The notes under the pieces were generated by a model that worked only from the letters and a program-made list of their open reading frames with translations, did no database searches and had not been told where the DNA came from. Of a DNA stretch of 64,000 nt, positions 6,521 through 20,519 are shown one piece after another. Made by a program: the position numbers and the translations under genes. The number at the start of each line of letters is the position of its first letter. The first letter of the stretch is position 1. Source of the stretch: Cyprinodon diabolis (lineage: Eukaryota > Chordata > Actinopteri > Cyprinodontiformes > Cyprinodontidae); assembly GCA_030533445.1 (NCBI GenBank), contig JARPUW010000052.1:1-64000 (forward strand). Reading direction: 5' to 3'.

Positions 6521-9500
6521 CCGAACAAACGACTGCTGAGTAAAAACCGTAAAAGGTATCTGAAAAATTCTTTTTATCTAAGCGACAGCTATATCTTGTC
6601 TTCAATTGGAGTAACTTTCATGGCTGTAGGTCATCTACAAACTGAATGGGAAGAGAAAGAAAAAGAAAAAACGTTTCATCACACCTAAGCTTCTAATTGA
6701 GCTAGCTGCAGCAGGTCACTGTCACTCAGCTTTCAGGTGCTTAAAATGTCCTCCGAACAAACGACTGCTGAGCAAAAACCGTATGAGTTATTCAAAAAAT
6801 TTTTTCACCGTGAGCGTCAGTCATCCTTCGACTCCAACTATGCCAACTTTGGTGTATGTGTGTCATTCAGAAAAATATTTATGACGAGTTTAAAACACAT
6901 AGTCTGATTCGTTTTTCTCCCCTCTTCTGCTCCAAAACCAATGAAAAACGGCTCTGATTTTCATCGACTTTAGGTCGGTCTGGAGGGTTTTTAAGGAAAA
7001 GTATTAATCCTACCGTAATTCCGAAGATATTGTGTGGGTCCAGAGATTTCAGTCTACAAACTGACCAAAAATGGTGACTCTAGCTATAAATATGTGGCCG
7101 TGAGGGCGAGTTTAAAATGTTTTTTTGTGTTTAAAAAACGCCTGCCTCACACTCTAGCTTTTCAGTTGCTCCACTCTAGCAGGCTGGATTTTGCTAAAAC
7201 TTTGTGGCGCTTGAGGTCTGATTATACAAAAAACCGTAGCAGTTATCAACATACCGTCTTCAGTTTTAAATAGACGAAGGATTTATCTACAAACTGAGCT
7301 TCAAACTGTTTTTCTAGGTGAATGTATGGCGACACAGTGAAGTGCTGTTTTTTATGCTTTTTTTTTCCTCTCCCCATTCATTTCCTATGGGATTTTTTTG
7401 CGACGTTTTCGCTAATAATTCGCAAACCTTCGGACTAATGAGAAAGTTTTATACAAGCACACATCACCCCATTGGTCCCGACGCGTGTGCCAACTTTGGG
7501 CCCGATCCGCCAAACCATGCGGGACTAGTTACGCGCCGAAGTTTTGGGTATACGGGAGAATTATAATAACTAGAAAATTTCTAAAGAAATTTTGAGGGGG
7601 GCCACCTACTGCCCGTCTGGGGAACCGGGCCAATACGGCCCTGGCAAGTGACGTCGGGGCTCCCCAGACCAACTGCTTACGCCTTTGAGGGCTGCTGAGG
7701 GAAGGAAAGAGGGCAAGTTCATGGGCAAAGAGAGCTGTGTGCCACTTGTGCTGAAATCTGGGAAATAGACGTGCACAGAGTATGATGCACAAGGGTAATA
7801 TGGGTTGTCCATATTGAAACACAGTGGGTAAAGCCCAGTTGGCGGGCTTCGCCCGCCTGCTGGGAGCCATCTCAGTGAAGAAAAAAATCACCAATGGCGG
7901 GCTCTGCCCGCCTTCTAAGAGCCATTGCAGTGATGAAATCACCAATGGCGGGCTCCGCCCGCCTGCTAAGAGCCATTGCAGTGATGTAATCACCTTTGGC
8001 GGGCTCCGCCCGCCTGTTACCATTGGCGGGCTCCGCCCGCCTTCTAAGAGCCATTGCAGTGATGAAATCACCAATGGCAATGAGCAATATGCCAGAATGT
8101 ATGAGTGTGTATAAGGAAGAGGCTTTTATTCTGTAGAGTCCTTGTAGTCTTATTTTGAAAGTCTATCATGAATGTGCATCAAAAGATGGGTCACGCCCAG
8201 CAGTGATATAGAATCCATTTCCAAATGTTAAATCACTGGTTTTCCATGTTATTAGGTGAATAGTTGCTGTATTACAGAGTAAATGGGAGACTTTTATTGT
8301 GAAATTTGCTCTGGGGTGTGTTTTGAAAAGGTCACTAGAGTCTAATAAAAACAACCTGGAAGAGTTTGGGTCATAATGTTGAGCCATTTGCATCAATTAA
8401 TGCATTACTATAATCTAGAGGCTTTTATTTTGTAGGGTCCCTGGAGTCTTATTTTGAAAGTCCAACAGAGTTGTGTTTATAGAAAATGTTCAGACCCGTC
8501 AATGATAGTTGATTACTTTCCAATCGTTAAATCACTCTTTTTCCATGTTATTAGGGCAGTAGATGAAGCGGAAATGGGAGGCTTTTATTTTGAAATTTGC
8601 TATAGGGTGTGTTTTAAACAGTCTCCTAGAGTCTATTCTCTAAAACGGGGTTGAGTTTGGGTCATAATGTTGAGCCATATAGAGCAATAAATATATGTAA
8701 AAAATATAGAGGCTTTTATTTTGTAGGGTCCCTGGAGTCTTATTTTGAAAGTCTATCAGTGCTGAGTGGCAAGGGAAGTGTCATGTACAGCAGTCATATA
8801 GTATCCATTTCCCAATGTTAAATCAGTCCTTTCACCCTCCATTAGATTAATATGTGCTGTTTAAAACAGCAGAGGTAAAATCTGTTTGAAGCTTGGTAAC
8901 CTTGACAACGCTTAACGAGCCTCTCACTGACACAGACAACAGCTGCACTCACTATTGGTTTCTTCTTCCCAGGCTTTTTTGTATGGGAAGAACGGCACCG
9001 AACAAACGACTACTGATCAAAAACCGTATGAGTTATTCAAAAAACATTTTCACCATGAGCATCAGCAATCCTTCGACTCCAACTATACCAACTTTGGTGT
9101 ATGTGTGTCATTCAGAAAAATATTTATGACGAGTTGAAAACACATAGTCTGATTCGTTTTTCTCCCATCTTCAGCTCAAAAAGAATGGAGAAAGGCTGAA
9201 ACTCTCATCCACTTTAGGTTGGTCTGGAGGGTTTTTAAGGCAAAGTATTAATCCTACCGTAATTCCGAAGACATTGTGTGAGTCCAGAGGTTTCAGTCTA
9301 CAAACTGACCAAAAATGGTGACTGTAGCTCCAAATATGTGGCCGTGAGGGCGAGAATAAGATGTTTGATCTTAAAAAATGGCCGCCTCACACTAAGATTT
9401 CAGCAGCTGCACTCTAGCAGGCTGCTGCAGAAGCTAACTGTCAGCTAGCTTCCAGGTGCTTACCCTCCGAACAAACGACTGCTGAGCAAAAACCGTAAAA

Positions 9501-9689
9501 GATATCTGAAAAATTCTTTCAGTGAAAGCAACATCTATCCTTTGTCTCAGACTGGGGTAACCTTCATGTCTGTAGGTCTTTCACAACCCAAAACGAAGCA
9601 CAAACAAAATGGTTGGCCCACCTGCTCCTCCCTTTGTTTGAACTGCAGGACCTCACTCTCACTCACCTTTTAGCTGCTAAAGCACCCCT
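6521..9689 (+). repeat. Macrosatellite unit 3 (3169 bp), beta subfamily
   Basis: This unit has no 66-bp minisatellite. It carries the beta markers: CACAGAGTATG (7776), TAGAGCAATAAA (8682), CATGTACAGC (8783), AATGGAG, CATCCAC and GGCAAAG in subrepeat B. One extra A in the run near 7230 shifts the 101-codon open frame that other units carry, shortening it to 79 codons. This argues that the frame is not under protein-level selection. Confidence 0.95.
7841..8078. repeat. GC-rich hairpin minisatellite (unit 3)
   Basis: There are five hairpins in the standard order. CTGGGAGCC replaces CTAGGAGCC after the first. Confidence 0.9.
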
Positions 9690-10730
9690 CCGAACAAACG
9701 ACTGCTGAGTAAAAACCGTAAAAGGTATCTGAAAAATTCTTTTTATCTAAGCGACAGCTATATCTTGTCTTCAATTGGAGTAACTTTCATGGCTGTAGGT
9801 CATCTACAAACTGAATGGGAAGAGAAAGAAAAAGAAAAAACGTTTCATCACACCTAAGCTTCTAATTGAGCTAGCTGCAGCAGGTCACTGTCACTCAGCT
9901 TTCAGGTGCTTAAAATGTCCTCCGAACAAACGACTGCTGAGCAAAAACCGTATGAGTTATTCAAAAAATTTTTTCACCGTGAGCGTCAGTCATCCTTCGA
10001 CTCCAACTATGCCAACTTTGGTGTATGTGTGTCATTCAGAAAAATATTTATGACGAGTTTAAAACACATAGTCGGATTCGTTTTTCTCCCCTCTTCTGCT
10101 CCAAAACCAATGAAAAACGGCTCTGATTTTCATCGACTTTAGGTCGGTCTGGAGGGTTTTTAAGGAAAAGTATTAATCCTACCGTAATTCCGAAGATATT
10201 GTGTGGGTCCAGAGATTTCAGTCTACAAACTGACCAAAAATGGTGACTCTAGCTATAAATATGTGGCCGTGAGGGCGAGTTTAAAATGTTTTTTTGTGTT
10301 TAAAAAACGCCTGCCTCACACTCTAGCTTTTCAGTTGCTCCACTCTAGCAGGCTGGATTTTGCTAAAACTTTGTGGCGCTTGAGGTCTGATTATACAAAA
10401 ACCGTAGCAGTTATCAACATACCGTCTTCAGTTTTAAATAGACGAAGGATTTATCTACAAACTGAGCTTCAAACTGTTTTTCTAGGTGAATGTATGCCGA
10501 CACAGTGAAGTGCTGTTTTTTATGCTTTTTTTTTCCTCTCCCCATTCATTTCCTATGGGATTTTTTTGCGACGTTTTCGCTAATAATTCGCAAACCTTCG
10601 GACTAATGAGAAAGTTTTATACAAGCACACATAACCCCATTGGTCCCGACGCGTGTGCCAACTTTGGGCCCGATCCGCCAAACCGTGCGGGACTAGTTAC
10701 GCGCCGAAGTTTTGGGTATACGGGAGAATT

Positions 10731-10870
10731 ATAATAATAATAATACGCGGAATAAATATGTGCAATAGTAGTAGGTGGGCCATGCCTTCGGCATGTGGCC
10801 CCCCAATAATACGCGGAATAAATATGTGCAATAGTAGTAGGTGGGCCATGCCTTCGGCATGTGGCCCCCC
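10731..10870. repeat. 66-bp hairpin minisatellite, 2 copies (unit 4)
   Basis: There are two copies after a short ATA run; the second is joined by AATAAT only. The right junction is CCCCCCAACTAG, as in units 2, 7, 9, 11, 13 and 17. Confidence 0.95.
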
Positions 10871-11143
10871 AACTAGAAAATTTCTAAAGAAATTTTGAGG
10901 GGGGCCACCTACTGCCCGTCTGGGGAACCGGGCCAATACGGCCCTGGCAAGTGACGTCGGGGCTCCCCAGACCAACTGCTTACGCCTTTGAGGGCTGCTG
11001 AGGGAAGGAAAGAGGGCAAGTTCATGGGCAAAGAGAGCTGTGTGCCACTTGTGCTGAAATCTGGGAAATAGACGTGCACAGCGTATGATGCACAAGGGTA
11101 ATATGGGTTGTCCATATTGAAACACAGTGGGTAAAGCCCAGTT

Positions 11144-11381
11144 GGCGGGCTTCGCCCGCCTGCTAGGAGCCATCTCAGTGAAGAAAAAAATCACCAATGG
11201 CGGGCTCTGCCCGCCTTCTAAGAGCCATTGCAGTGATGAAATCACCAATGGCGGGCTCCGCCCGCCTGCTAAGAGCCATTGCAGTGATGTAATCACCTTT
11301 GGCGGGTTCCGCCCGCCTGTTACCATTGGCGGGCTCCGCCCGCCTTCTAAGAGCCATTGCAGTGATGAAATCACCAATGGC
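11144..11381. repeat. GC-rich hairpin minisatellite (unit 4)
   Basis: There are five hairpins. The fourth has GGCGGGT in its left arm, turning one G-C pair into a possible wobble pair. Confidence 0.9.
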
Positions 11382-12992
11382 AATGAGCAATATGCCAGAA
11401 TGTATGAGTGTGTATAAGGAAGAGGCTTTTATTCTGTAGAGTCCTTGTAGTCTTATTTTGAAAGTCTATCATGAATGTGCATCAAAAGATGGGTCACGCC
11501 CAGCAGTGATATAGAATCCATTTCCAAATGTTAAATCACTGGTTTTCCATGTTATTAGGTGAATAGTTGCTGTATTACAGAGTAAATGGGAGACTTTTAT
11601 TGTGAAATTTGCTCTGGGTGTGTTTTGAAAAGGTCACTAGAGTCTAATAAAAACAACCTGGAAGAGTTTGGGTCATAATGTTGAGCCATTTGCATCAATT
11701 AATGCATTAGTATAATCTAGAGGCTTTTATTTTGTAGGGTCCCTGGAGTCTTATTTTGAAAGTCCAACAGAGTTGTGTTTATAGAAAATGTTCAGACCCG
11801 TCAATGATAGTTGATTACTTTCCAATCGTTAAATCACTCTTTTTCCATGTTATTAGGGCAGTAGATGAAGCGGAAATGGGAGGCTTTTATTTTGAAATTT
11901 GCTACAGGGTGTGTTTTAAACAGTCTCCTAGAGTCTATTCTCTAAAACGGGGTTGAGTTTGGGTCATAATGTTGAGCCATATAGGGCAATAAATATATGT
12001 AAAAAATATAGAGGCTTTTATTTTGTAGGGTCCCTGGAGTCTTATTTTGAAAGTCTATCAGTGCTGAGTGGCAAGGGAAGTGTCATGGACAGCAGTCATA
12101 TAGTATCCATTTCCCAATGTTAAATCAGTCCTTTCACCCTCCATTAGATTAATATGTGCTGTTTAAAACAGCAGAGGTAAAATCTGTTTGAAGCTTGGTA
12201 ACCTTGACAACGCTTAACGAGCCTCTCACTGACACAGACAACAGCTGCACTCACTATTGGTTTCTTCTTCCCAGGCTTTTTTGTATGGGAAGAACGGCAC
12301 CGAACAAACGACTACTGATCAAAAACCGTATGAGTTATTCAAAAAACATTTTCACCATGAGCATCAGCAATCCTTCGACTCCAACTATACCAACTTTGGT
12401 GTATGTGTGTCATTCAGAAAAATATTTATGACGAGTTGAAAACACATAGTCTGATTCGTTTCTCTCCCATCTTCAGCTCAAAAAGAATAGAGAAAGGCTG
12501 AAACTCTCATCGACTTTAGGTTGGTCTGGACGGTTTTTAAGGAAAAGTATTAATCCTACCGTTATTCCGAAGACATTGTGTGAGTCCAGAGGTTTCAGTC
12601 TACAAACTGACCAAAAATGGTGACTGTAGCTCCAAATATGTGGCCGTGAGGGCGAGAATAAGATGTTTGATCTTAAAAGAATGGCCGCCTCACACTAAGA
12701 TTTCAGCAGCTGCACTCTAGCAGGCTGCTGCAGAAGCTAACTGTCAGCTAGCTTCCAGGTGCTTACCCTCCGAACAAACGACTGCTGAGCAAAAACCGTA
12801 AAAGATATCTGAAAAATTCTTTCAGTGAAAGCAACATCTATCCTTTGTCTCAGACTGGGGTAACCTTCATGTCTGTAGGTCTTTCACAACCCAAAACGAA
12901 GCACAAACAAAATGGTTGGCCCACCTGCTCCTCCCTTTGTTTGAACTGCAGGACCTCACTCTCACTCACCTTTTAGCTGCTAAAGCACCCCT

Positions 12993-15900
12993 CCGAACAA
13001 ACGACTGCTGAGTAAAAACCGTAAAAGGTATCTGAAAAATTATTTTTATCTAAGCGACAGCTATATCTTGTCTTCAATTGGAGTAACTTTCATGGCTGTA
13101 GGTCATCTACAACCTGAATGGGAAGAGAAAGAAAAAGAAAAAACGTTTTGTCACACCTGATCTTCTAATTGAGCTAGCTGCAGCAGGACACTCTCCCCCA
13201 GCTTTCAGCTGCTTAAAATGTCCTCCGAACAAACGACTGCTGAGCAAAAACCGTATGAGTTATTCAAAATATTTTTTCACCGTGAGCGTCAGCCATCCTT
13301 CGACTCCAACTATGCCAACTTTGGTGTATGTGTGTCATTCAGAAAAATATTTATGACGAGTTTAAAACACATAGTCTGATTCGTTTTTCTCCCCTCTTCT
13401 GCTCCAAAACCAATGAAAAACGGCTCTGATTTTCATCGACTTTAGGTCGGTCTGGAGGGTTTTTAAGGAAAAGTATTAATCCTACCGTAATTCCGAAGAT
13501 ATTGTGTGGGTCCAGAGATTTCAGTCTACAAACTGACCAAAAATGGTGACTCTAGCTATAAATATGTGGCCGTGAGGGCGAGTTTAAAATGTTTTTTTGT
13601 GTTTAAAAAACGCCTGCCTCACACTCTAGCTTTTCAGTTGCTCCACTCTAGCAGGCTGGATTTTGCTAAAACTTTGTGGCGCTTGAGGTCTGATTATACA
13701 AAAACCGTAGCAGTTATCAACATACCGTCTTCAGTTTTAAATAGACGAAGGATTTATCTACAAACTGAGCTTCAAACTGTTTTTCTAGGTGAATGTATGC
13801 CGACACAGTGAAGTGCTGTTTTTTATGCTTTTTTTTTCCTCTCCCCATTCATTTCCTATGGGATTTTTTTGCGACGTTTTCGCTAATAATTCGCAAACCT
13901 TCGGACTAATGAGAAAGTTTTATACAAGCACACATCACCCCATTGGTCCCGACGCGTGTGCCAACTTTGGGCCCGATCCGCCAAACCGTGCGGGACTAGT
14001 TACGTGCCGAAGTTTTGGGTATACGGGAGAATTATAATAACTAGAAAATTTCTAAAGAAATTTTGAGGGGGGCCACCTACTGCCCGTCTGGGGAACCGGA
14101 CCAATACGGCCCTGGCCAGTGACGTCGGGGCTCCCCACACCAACTGCTTACGCCTTAGAGGGCTGCTGAGGGAAGGAAAGAGGGCTAGGTCATGGGCAAA
14201 GAGAGCTGTGTGCCACTTGTGCTGAAATCTGGGAAATAGACGTGCACAGCGTATGATGCACAAGGGTAATATGGGTTGTCCATATTGAACCGCAGTGGGT
14301 AAAGCCCAGTTGGCGGGCTTCGCCCGCCTGCTAGGAGCCATCTCAGTGAAGAAAAAAATCACCAATGGCGGGCTATGCCCGCCTTCTAAGAGCCATTGCA
14401 GTGATGAAATCACCAATGGCGGGCTCCGCCCGCCTGCTAAGAGCCATTGCAGTGATGTAATCACCTTTGGCGGGCTCCGCCCGCCTGTTACCATTGGCGG
14501 GCTCCGCCCGCCTTCTAAGAGCCATTGCAGTGATGAAATCACCAATGGCAATGAGCAATATGCCAGAATGTATGAGTGTGTATAAGGAAGAGGCTTTTAT
14601 TCTGTAGAGTCCTTGTAGTCTTATTTTGAAAGTCTATCATGAATGTGCATCAAAAGATGGGTCACGCCCAGCAGTGATATAGAATCCATTTCCAAATGTT
14701 AAATCACTGGTTTTCCATGTTATTAGGTGAATAGTTGCTGTATTACAGAGTAAATGGGAGACTTTTATTGTGAAATTTGCTCTGGGGTGTGTTTTGAAAA
14801 GGTCACTAGAGTCTAATAAAAACAACCTGGAAGAGTTTGGGTCATAATGTTGAGCCATTTGCATCAATTAATGCATTAGTATAATCTAGAGGCTTTTATT
14901 TTGTAGGGTCGCTGGAGTCTTATTTTGAAAGTCCAACAGAGTTGTGTTTATAGAAAATGTTCAGACCCGTCAATGATAGTTGATTACTTTCCAATCGTTA
15001 AATCACTCTTTTTCCATGTTATTAGGGCAGTAGATGAAGCGGAAATGGGAGGCTTTTATTTTGAAATTTGCTATAGGGTGTGTTTTAAACAGTCTCCTAG
15101 AGTCTATTCTCTAAAACGGGGTTGAGTTTGGGTCATAATGTTGAGCCATATAGGGCAATAAATATATGTAAAAAATATAGAGGCTTTTATTTTGTAGGGT
15201 CCCTGGAGTCTTATTTTGAAAGTCTATCAGTGCTGAGTGGCAAGGGAAGTGTCATGGACAGCAGTCATATAGTATCCATTTCCCAATGTTAAATCAGTCC
15301 TTTCACCCTCCATTAGATTAATATGTGCTGTTTAAAACAGCAGAGGTAAAATCTGTTTGAAGCTTGGTAACCTTGACAACGCTTAACGAGCCTCTCACTA
15401 ACACAGACAACAGCTGCACTCACTATTGGTTTCTTCTTCCCAGGCTTTTTTGTATGGGAAGAACGGCACCGAACAAACGACTACTGATCAAAAACCGTAT
15501 GAGTTATTCAAAAAACATTTTCACCATGAGCATCAGCAATCCTTCGACTCCAACTATACCAACTTTGGTGTATGTGTGTCATTCAGAAAAATATTTATGA
15601 CGAGTTGAAAACACATAGTCTGATTCGTTTTTCTCCCATCTTCAGCTCAAAAAGAATGGAGAAAGGCTGAAACTCTCATCCACTTTAGGTTGGTCTGGAG
15701 GGTTTTTAAGGCAAAGTATTAATCCTACCGTAATTCCGAAGACATTGTGTGAGTCCAGAGGTTTCAGTCTACAAACTGACCAAAAATGGTGACTGTAGCT
15801 CCAAATATGTGGCCGTGAGGGCGAGAATAAGATGTTTGATCTTAAAAAATGGCCGCCTCACACTAAGATTTCAGCAGCTGCACTCTAGCAGGCTGCTGCA

Positions 15901-16160
15901 GAAGCTAACTGTCAGCTAGCTTCCAGGTGCTTACCCTCCGAACAAACGACTGCTGAGCAAAAACCGTAAAAGATATCTGAAAAATTCTTTCAGTGAAAGC
16001 AACATCTATCCTTTGTCTCAGACTGGGGTAACCTTCATGTCTGTAGGTCTTTCACAACCCAAAACGAAGCACAAACAAAATGGTTGGCCCACCTGCTCCT
16101 CCCTTTGTTTGAACTGCAGGACCTCACTCTCACTCACCTTTTAGCTGCTAAAGCACCCCT
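12993..16160 (+). repeat. Macrosatellite unit 5 (3168 bp), gamma type, twin of unit 13
   Basis: This unit has no 66-bp minisatellite. It shares a dense block of variants with unit 13, eight units away: CCGGACCAAT, TGGCCAGTG, CCCCACACC, TTAGAGGGC, GGGCTAGGTC, GAACCGCAGTG, GGGCTATGCCC (loop change in a hairpin), GGTCGCTGG and CACTAACACAG. The B end carries the beta-like CATCCAC and GGCAAAG markers, so the unit is a mosaic. Confidence 0.95.
14312..14549. repeat. GC-rich hairpin minisatellite (unit 5)
   Basis: There are five hairpins. The second loop is TAT instead of TCT, shared only with unit 13. Confidence 0.9.
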
Positions 16161-17200
16161 CCGAACAAACGACTGCTGAGTAAAAACCGTAAAAGGTATC
16201 TGAAAAATTCTTTTTATCTAAGCGACAGCTATATCTTGTCTTCAATTGGAGTAACTTTCATGGCTGTAGGTCATCTACAAACTGAATGGGAAGAGAAAGA
16301 AAAAGAAAAAACGTTTCATCACACCTAAGCTTCTAATTGAGCTAGCTGCAGCAGGTCACTGTCACTCAGCTTTCAGGTGCTTAAAATGTCCTCCGAACAA
16401 ACGACTGCTGAGCAAAAACCGTATGAGTTATTCAAAAAATTTTTTCACCGTGAGCGTCAGTCATCCTTCGACTCCAACTATGCCAACTTTGGTGTATGTG
16501 TGTCATTCAGAAAAATATTTATGACGAGTTTAAAACACATAGTCGGATTCGTTTTTCTCCCCTCTTCTGCTCCAAAACCAATGAAAAACGGCTCTGATTT
16601 TCATCGACTTTAGGTCGGTCTGGAGGGTTTTTAAGGAAAAGTATTAATCCTACCGTAATTCCGAAGATATTGTGTGGGTCCAGAGATTTCAGTCTACAAA
16701 CTGACCAAAAATGGTGACTCTAGCTATAAATATGTGGCCGTGAGGGCGAGTTTAAAATGTTTTTTTGTGTTTAAAAAACGCCTGCCTCACACTCTAGCTT
16801 TTCAGTTGCTCCACTCTAGCAGGCTGGATTTTGCTAAAACTTTGTGGCGCTTGAGGTCTGATTATACAAAAACCGTAGCAGTTATCAACATACCGTCTTC
16901 AGTTTTAAATAGACGAAGGATTTATCTACAAACTGAGCTTCAAACTGTTTTTCTAGGTGAATGTATGCCGACACAGTGAAGTGCTGTTTTTTATGCTTTT
17001 TTTTTCCTCTCCCCATTCATTTCCTATGGGATTTTTTTGCGACGTTTTCGCTAATAATTCGCAAACCTTCGGACTAATGAGAAAGTTTTATACAAGCACA
17101 CATCACCCCATTGGTCCCGACGCGTGTGCCAACTTTGGGCCCGATCCGCCAAACCGTGCGGGACTAGTTACGCGCCGAAGTTTTGGGTATACGGGAGAAT

Positions 17201-17275
17201 TATAATAATAATAATACGCGGAATAAATATGTGCAATAGTAGTAGGTGGGCCATGCCTTCGGCATGTGGCCCCCC
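17201..17275. repeat. 66-bp hairpin minisatellite, 1 copy (unit 6)
   Basis: There is a single copy with right junction CCCCCCAATAACTAG. It keeps an extra AAT, the junction type also seen in units 14, 15 and 19. The two junction types suggest separate copy-number histories. Confidence 0.95.
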
Positions 17276-17551
17276 AATAACTAGAAAATTTCTAAAGAAA
17301 TTTTGAGGGGGGCCACCTACTGCCCGTCTGGGGAACCGGGCCAATACGGCCCTGGCAAGTGACGTCGGGGCTCCCCAGACCAACTGCTTACGCCTTTGAG
17401 GGCTGCTGAGGGAAGGAAAGAGGGCAAGTTCATGGGCAAAGAGAGCTGTGTGCCACTTGTGCTGAAATCTGGGAAATAGACGTGCACAGCGTATGATGCA
17501 CAAGGGTAATATGGGTTGTCCATATTGAAACGCAGTGGGTAAAGCCCAGTT

Positions 17552-17789
17552 TGCGGGCTTCGCCCGCCTTCTGGGATCCATCTCAGTGAAGAAAAAAATC
17601 ACCAATGGCGGGCTCTGCCCGCCTTCTAAGAGCCATTGCAGTGATGAAATCACCAATGGCGGGCTCCGCCCGCCTGCTAAGAGCCATTGCAGTGATGTAA
17701 TCACCTTTGGCGGGCTCCGCCCGCCTGTTACCATTGGCGGGCTCCGCCCGCCTTCTAAGAGCCATTGCAGTGATGAAATCACCAATGGC
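17552..17789. repeat. GC-rich hairpin minisatellite (unit 6)
   Basis: There are five hairpin positions, but the first left arm reads TGCGGGC and is followed by CTTCTGGGATCC, so its stem is shortened. Confidence 0.9.
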
Positions 17790-20441
17790 AATGAGCAATA
17801 TGCCAGAATGTATGAGTGTGTATAAGGAAGAGGCTTTTATTCTGTAGAGTCCTTGTAGTCTTATTTTGAAAGTCTATCATGAATGTGCATCAAAAGATGG
17901 GTCACGCCCAGCAGTGATATAGAATCCATTTCCAAATGTTAAATCACTGGTTTTCCATGTTATTAGGTGAATAGTTGCTGTATTACAGAGTAAATGGGAG
18001 ACTTTTATTGTGAAATTTGCTCTGGGTGTGTTTTGAAAAGGTCACTAGAGTCTAATAAAAACAACCTGGAAGAGTTTGGGTCATAATGTTGAGCCATTTG
18101 CATCAATTAATGCATTAGTATAATCTAGAGGCTTTTATTTTGTAGGGTCCCTGGAGTCTTATTTTGAAAGTCCAACAGAGTTGTGTTTATAGAAAATGTT
18201 CAGACCCGTCAATGATAGTTGATTACTTTCCAATCGTTAAATCACTCTTTTTCCATGTTATTAGGGCAGTAGATGAAGCGGAAATGGGAGGCTTTTATTT
18301 TGAAATTTGCTATAGGGTGTGTTTTAAACAGTCTCCTAGAGTCTATTCTCTAAAACGGGGTTGAGTTTGGGTCATAATGTTGAGCCATATAGGGCAATAA
18401 ATATATGTAAAAAATATAGAGGCTTTTATTTTGTAGGGTCCCTGGAGTCTTATTTTGAAAGTCTATCAGTGCTGAGTGGCAAGGGAAGTGTCATGGACAG
18501 CAGTCATATAGTATCCATTTCCCAATGTTAAATCAGTCCTTTCACCCTCCATTAGATTAATATGTGCTGTTTAAAACAGCAGAGGTAAAATCTGTTTGAA
18601 GCTTGGTAACCTTGACAACGCTTAACGAGCCTCTCACTGACACAGACAACAGCTGCACTCACTATTGGTTTCTTCTTCCCAGGCTTTTTTGTATGGGAAG
18701 AACGGCACCGAACAAACGACTACTGATCAAAAACCGTATGAGTTATTCAAAAAACATTTTCACCATGAGCATCAGCAATCCTTCGACTCCAACTATACCA
18801 ACTTTGGTGTATGTGTGTCATTCAGAAAAATATTTATGACGAGTTGAAAACACATAGTCTGATTCGTTTCTCTCCCATCTTCAGCTCAAAAAGAATAGAG
18901 AAAGGCTGAAACTCTCATCGACTTTAGGTTGGTCTGGAGGGTTTTTAAGGAAAAGTATTAATCCTACCGTAATTCCGAAGACATTGTGTGAGTCCAGAGG
19001 TTTCAGTCTACAAACTGACCAAAAATGGTGACTGTAGCTCCAAATATGTGGCCGTGAGGGCGAGAATAAGATGTTTGATCTTAAAAAAATGGCCGCCTCA
19101 CACTAAGATTTCAGCAGCTGCACTCTAGCAGGCTGCTGCAGAAGCTAACTGTCAGCTAGCTTCCAGGTGCTTACCCTCCGAACAAACGACTGCTGAGCAA
19201 AAACCGTAAAAGATATCTGAAAAATTCTTTCAGTGAAAGCAACATCTATCCTTTGTCTCAGACTGGGGTAACCTTCATGTCTGTAGGTCTTTCACAACCC
19301 AAAACGAAGCACAAACAAAATGGTTGGCCCACCTGCTCCTCCCTTTCTTTTAACTGCAGGACCTCACTCTCACTCACCTTTTAAGCTGCTAAAGCACCCC
19401 TCCGAACAAACGACTGCTGAGTAAAAACCGTAAAAGGTATCTGAAAAATTCTTTTTATCTAAGCGACAGCTATATCTTGTCTTCGATTGGAGTAACTTTC
19501 ATGGCTGTAGGTCATCTACAAACTGAATGGGAAGAGAAAGAAAAAGAAAAAACGTTTCATCACACCTAAGCTTCTAATTGAGCTAGCTGCAGCAGGTCAC
19601 TGTCACTCAGCTTTCAGCTGCTTAAAATGTCCTCCGAACAAACGACTGCTGAGCAAAAACCGTATGAGTTATTCAAAATATTTTTTCACCGTGAGCGTCA
19701 GCCATCCTTCGACTCCAACTATGCCAACTTTGGTGTATGTGTGTCATTCAGAAAAATATTTATGACGAGTTTAAAACACATAGTCTGATTCGTTTTTCTC
19801 CCCTCTTCTGCTCCAAAACCAATGAAAAACGGCTCTGATTTTCATCGACTTTAGGTCGGTCTGGAGGGTTTTTAAGGAAAAGTATTAATCCTACCGTAAT
19901 TCCGAAGATATTGTGTGGGTCCAGAGATTTCAGTCTACAAACTGACCAAAAATGGTGACTCTAGCTATAAATATGTGGCCGTGAGGGCGAGTTTAAAATG
20001 TTTTTTTGTGTTTAAAAAACGCCTGCCTCACACTCTAGCTTTTCAGTTGCTCCACTCTAGCAGGCTGGATTTTGCTAAAACTTTGTGGCGCTTGAGGTCT
20101 GATTATACAAAAACCGTAGCAGTTATCAACATACCGTCTTCAGTTTTAAATAGACGAAGGATTTATCTACAAACTGAGCTTCAAACTGTTTTTCTAGGTG
20201 AATGTATGCCGACACAGTGAAGTGCTGTTTTTTATGCTTTTTTTTTCCTCTCCCCATTCATTTCCTATGGGATTTTTTTGCGACGTTTTCGCTAATAATT
20301 CGCAAACCTTTGGACTAATGAGAAAGTTTTATACAAGCACACATCACCCCATTGGTCCCGACGCGTGTGCCAACTTTGGGCCCGATCCGCCAAACCGTGC
20401 GGGACTAGTTACGCGCCGAAGTTTTGGGTATACGGGAGAAT

Positions 20442-20519
20442 TATAATAATAATAATAATACGCGGAATAAATATGTGCAATAGTAGTAGGTGGGCCATGC
20501 CTTCGGCATGTGGCCCCCC
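20442..20519. repeat. 66-bp hairpin minisatellite, 1 copy (unit 7)
   Basis: There is a single copy after a longer ATA run, with right junction CCCCCCAACTAG. It lies just left of the diverged block of unit 7. Confidence 0.95.

Larger units (their letters stand above)
9690..12992 (+). repeat. Macrosatellite unit 4 (3303 bp)
   Basis: This unit has two copies of the 66-bp hairpin minisatellite. It is the partner of unit 1 by shared rare variants in R2, B and S2. One GC hairpin arm has a C-to-T change (GGCGGGTTCCG near 11304), which keeps a wobble pair. Subrepeat A carries the TGA-to-GGA change at about 10073 that lengthens the short ATG frame to 75 codons. Confidence 0.95.
16161..19401 (+). repeat. 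Macrosatellite unit 6 (3241 bp)
   Basis: This unit has one 66-bp minisatellite copy with the AATAACTAG right junction, the same junction as in unit 14 eight units later. The start of its GC block is diverged (TTTGCGGGC and TTCTGGGATCC near 17550-17578), breaking the first hairpin. The S2 end has CCCTTTCTTTTAACTGC, a marker shared with units 8, 10 and 18. Confidence 0.95.
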
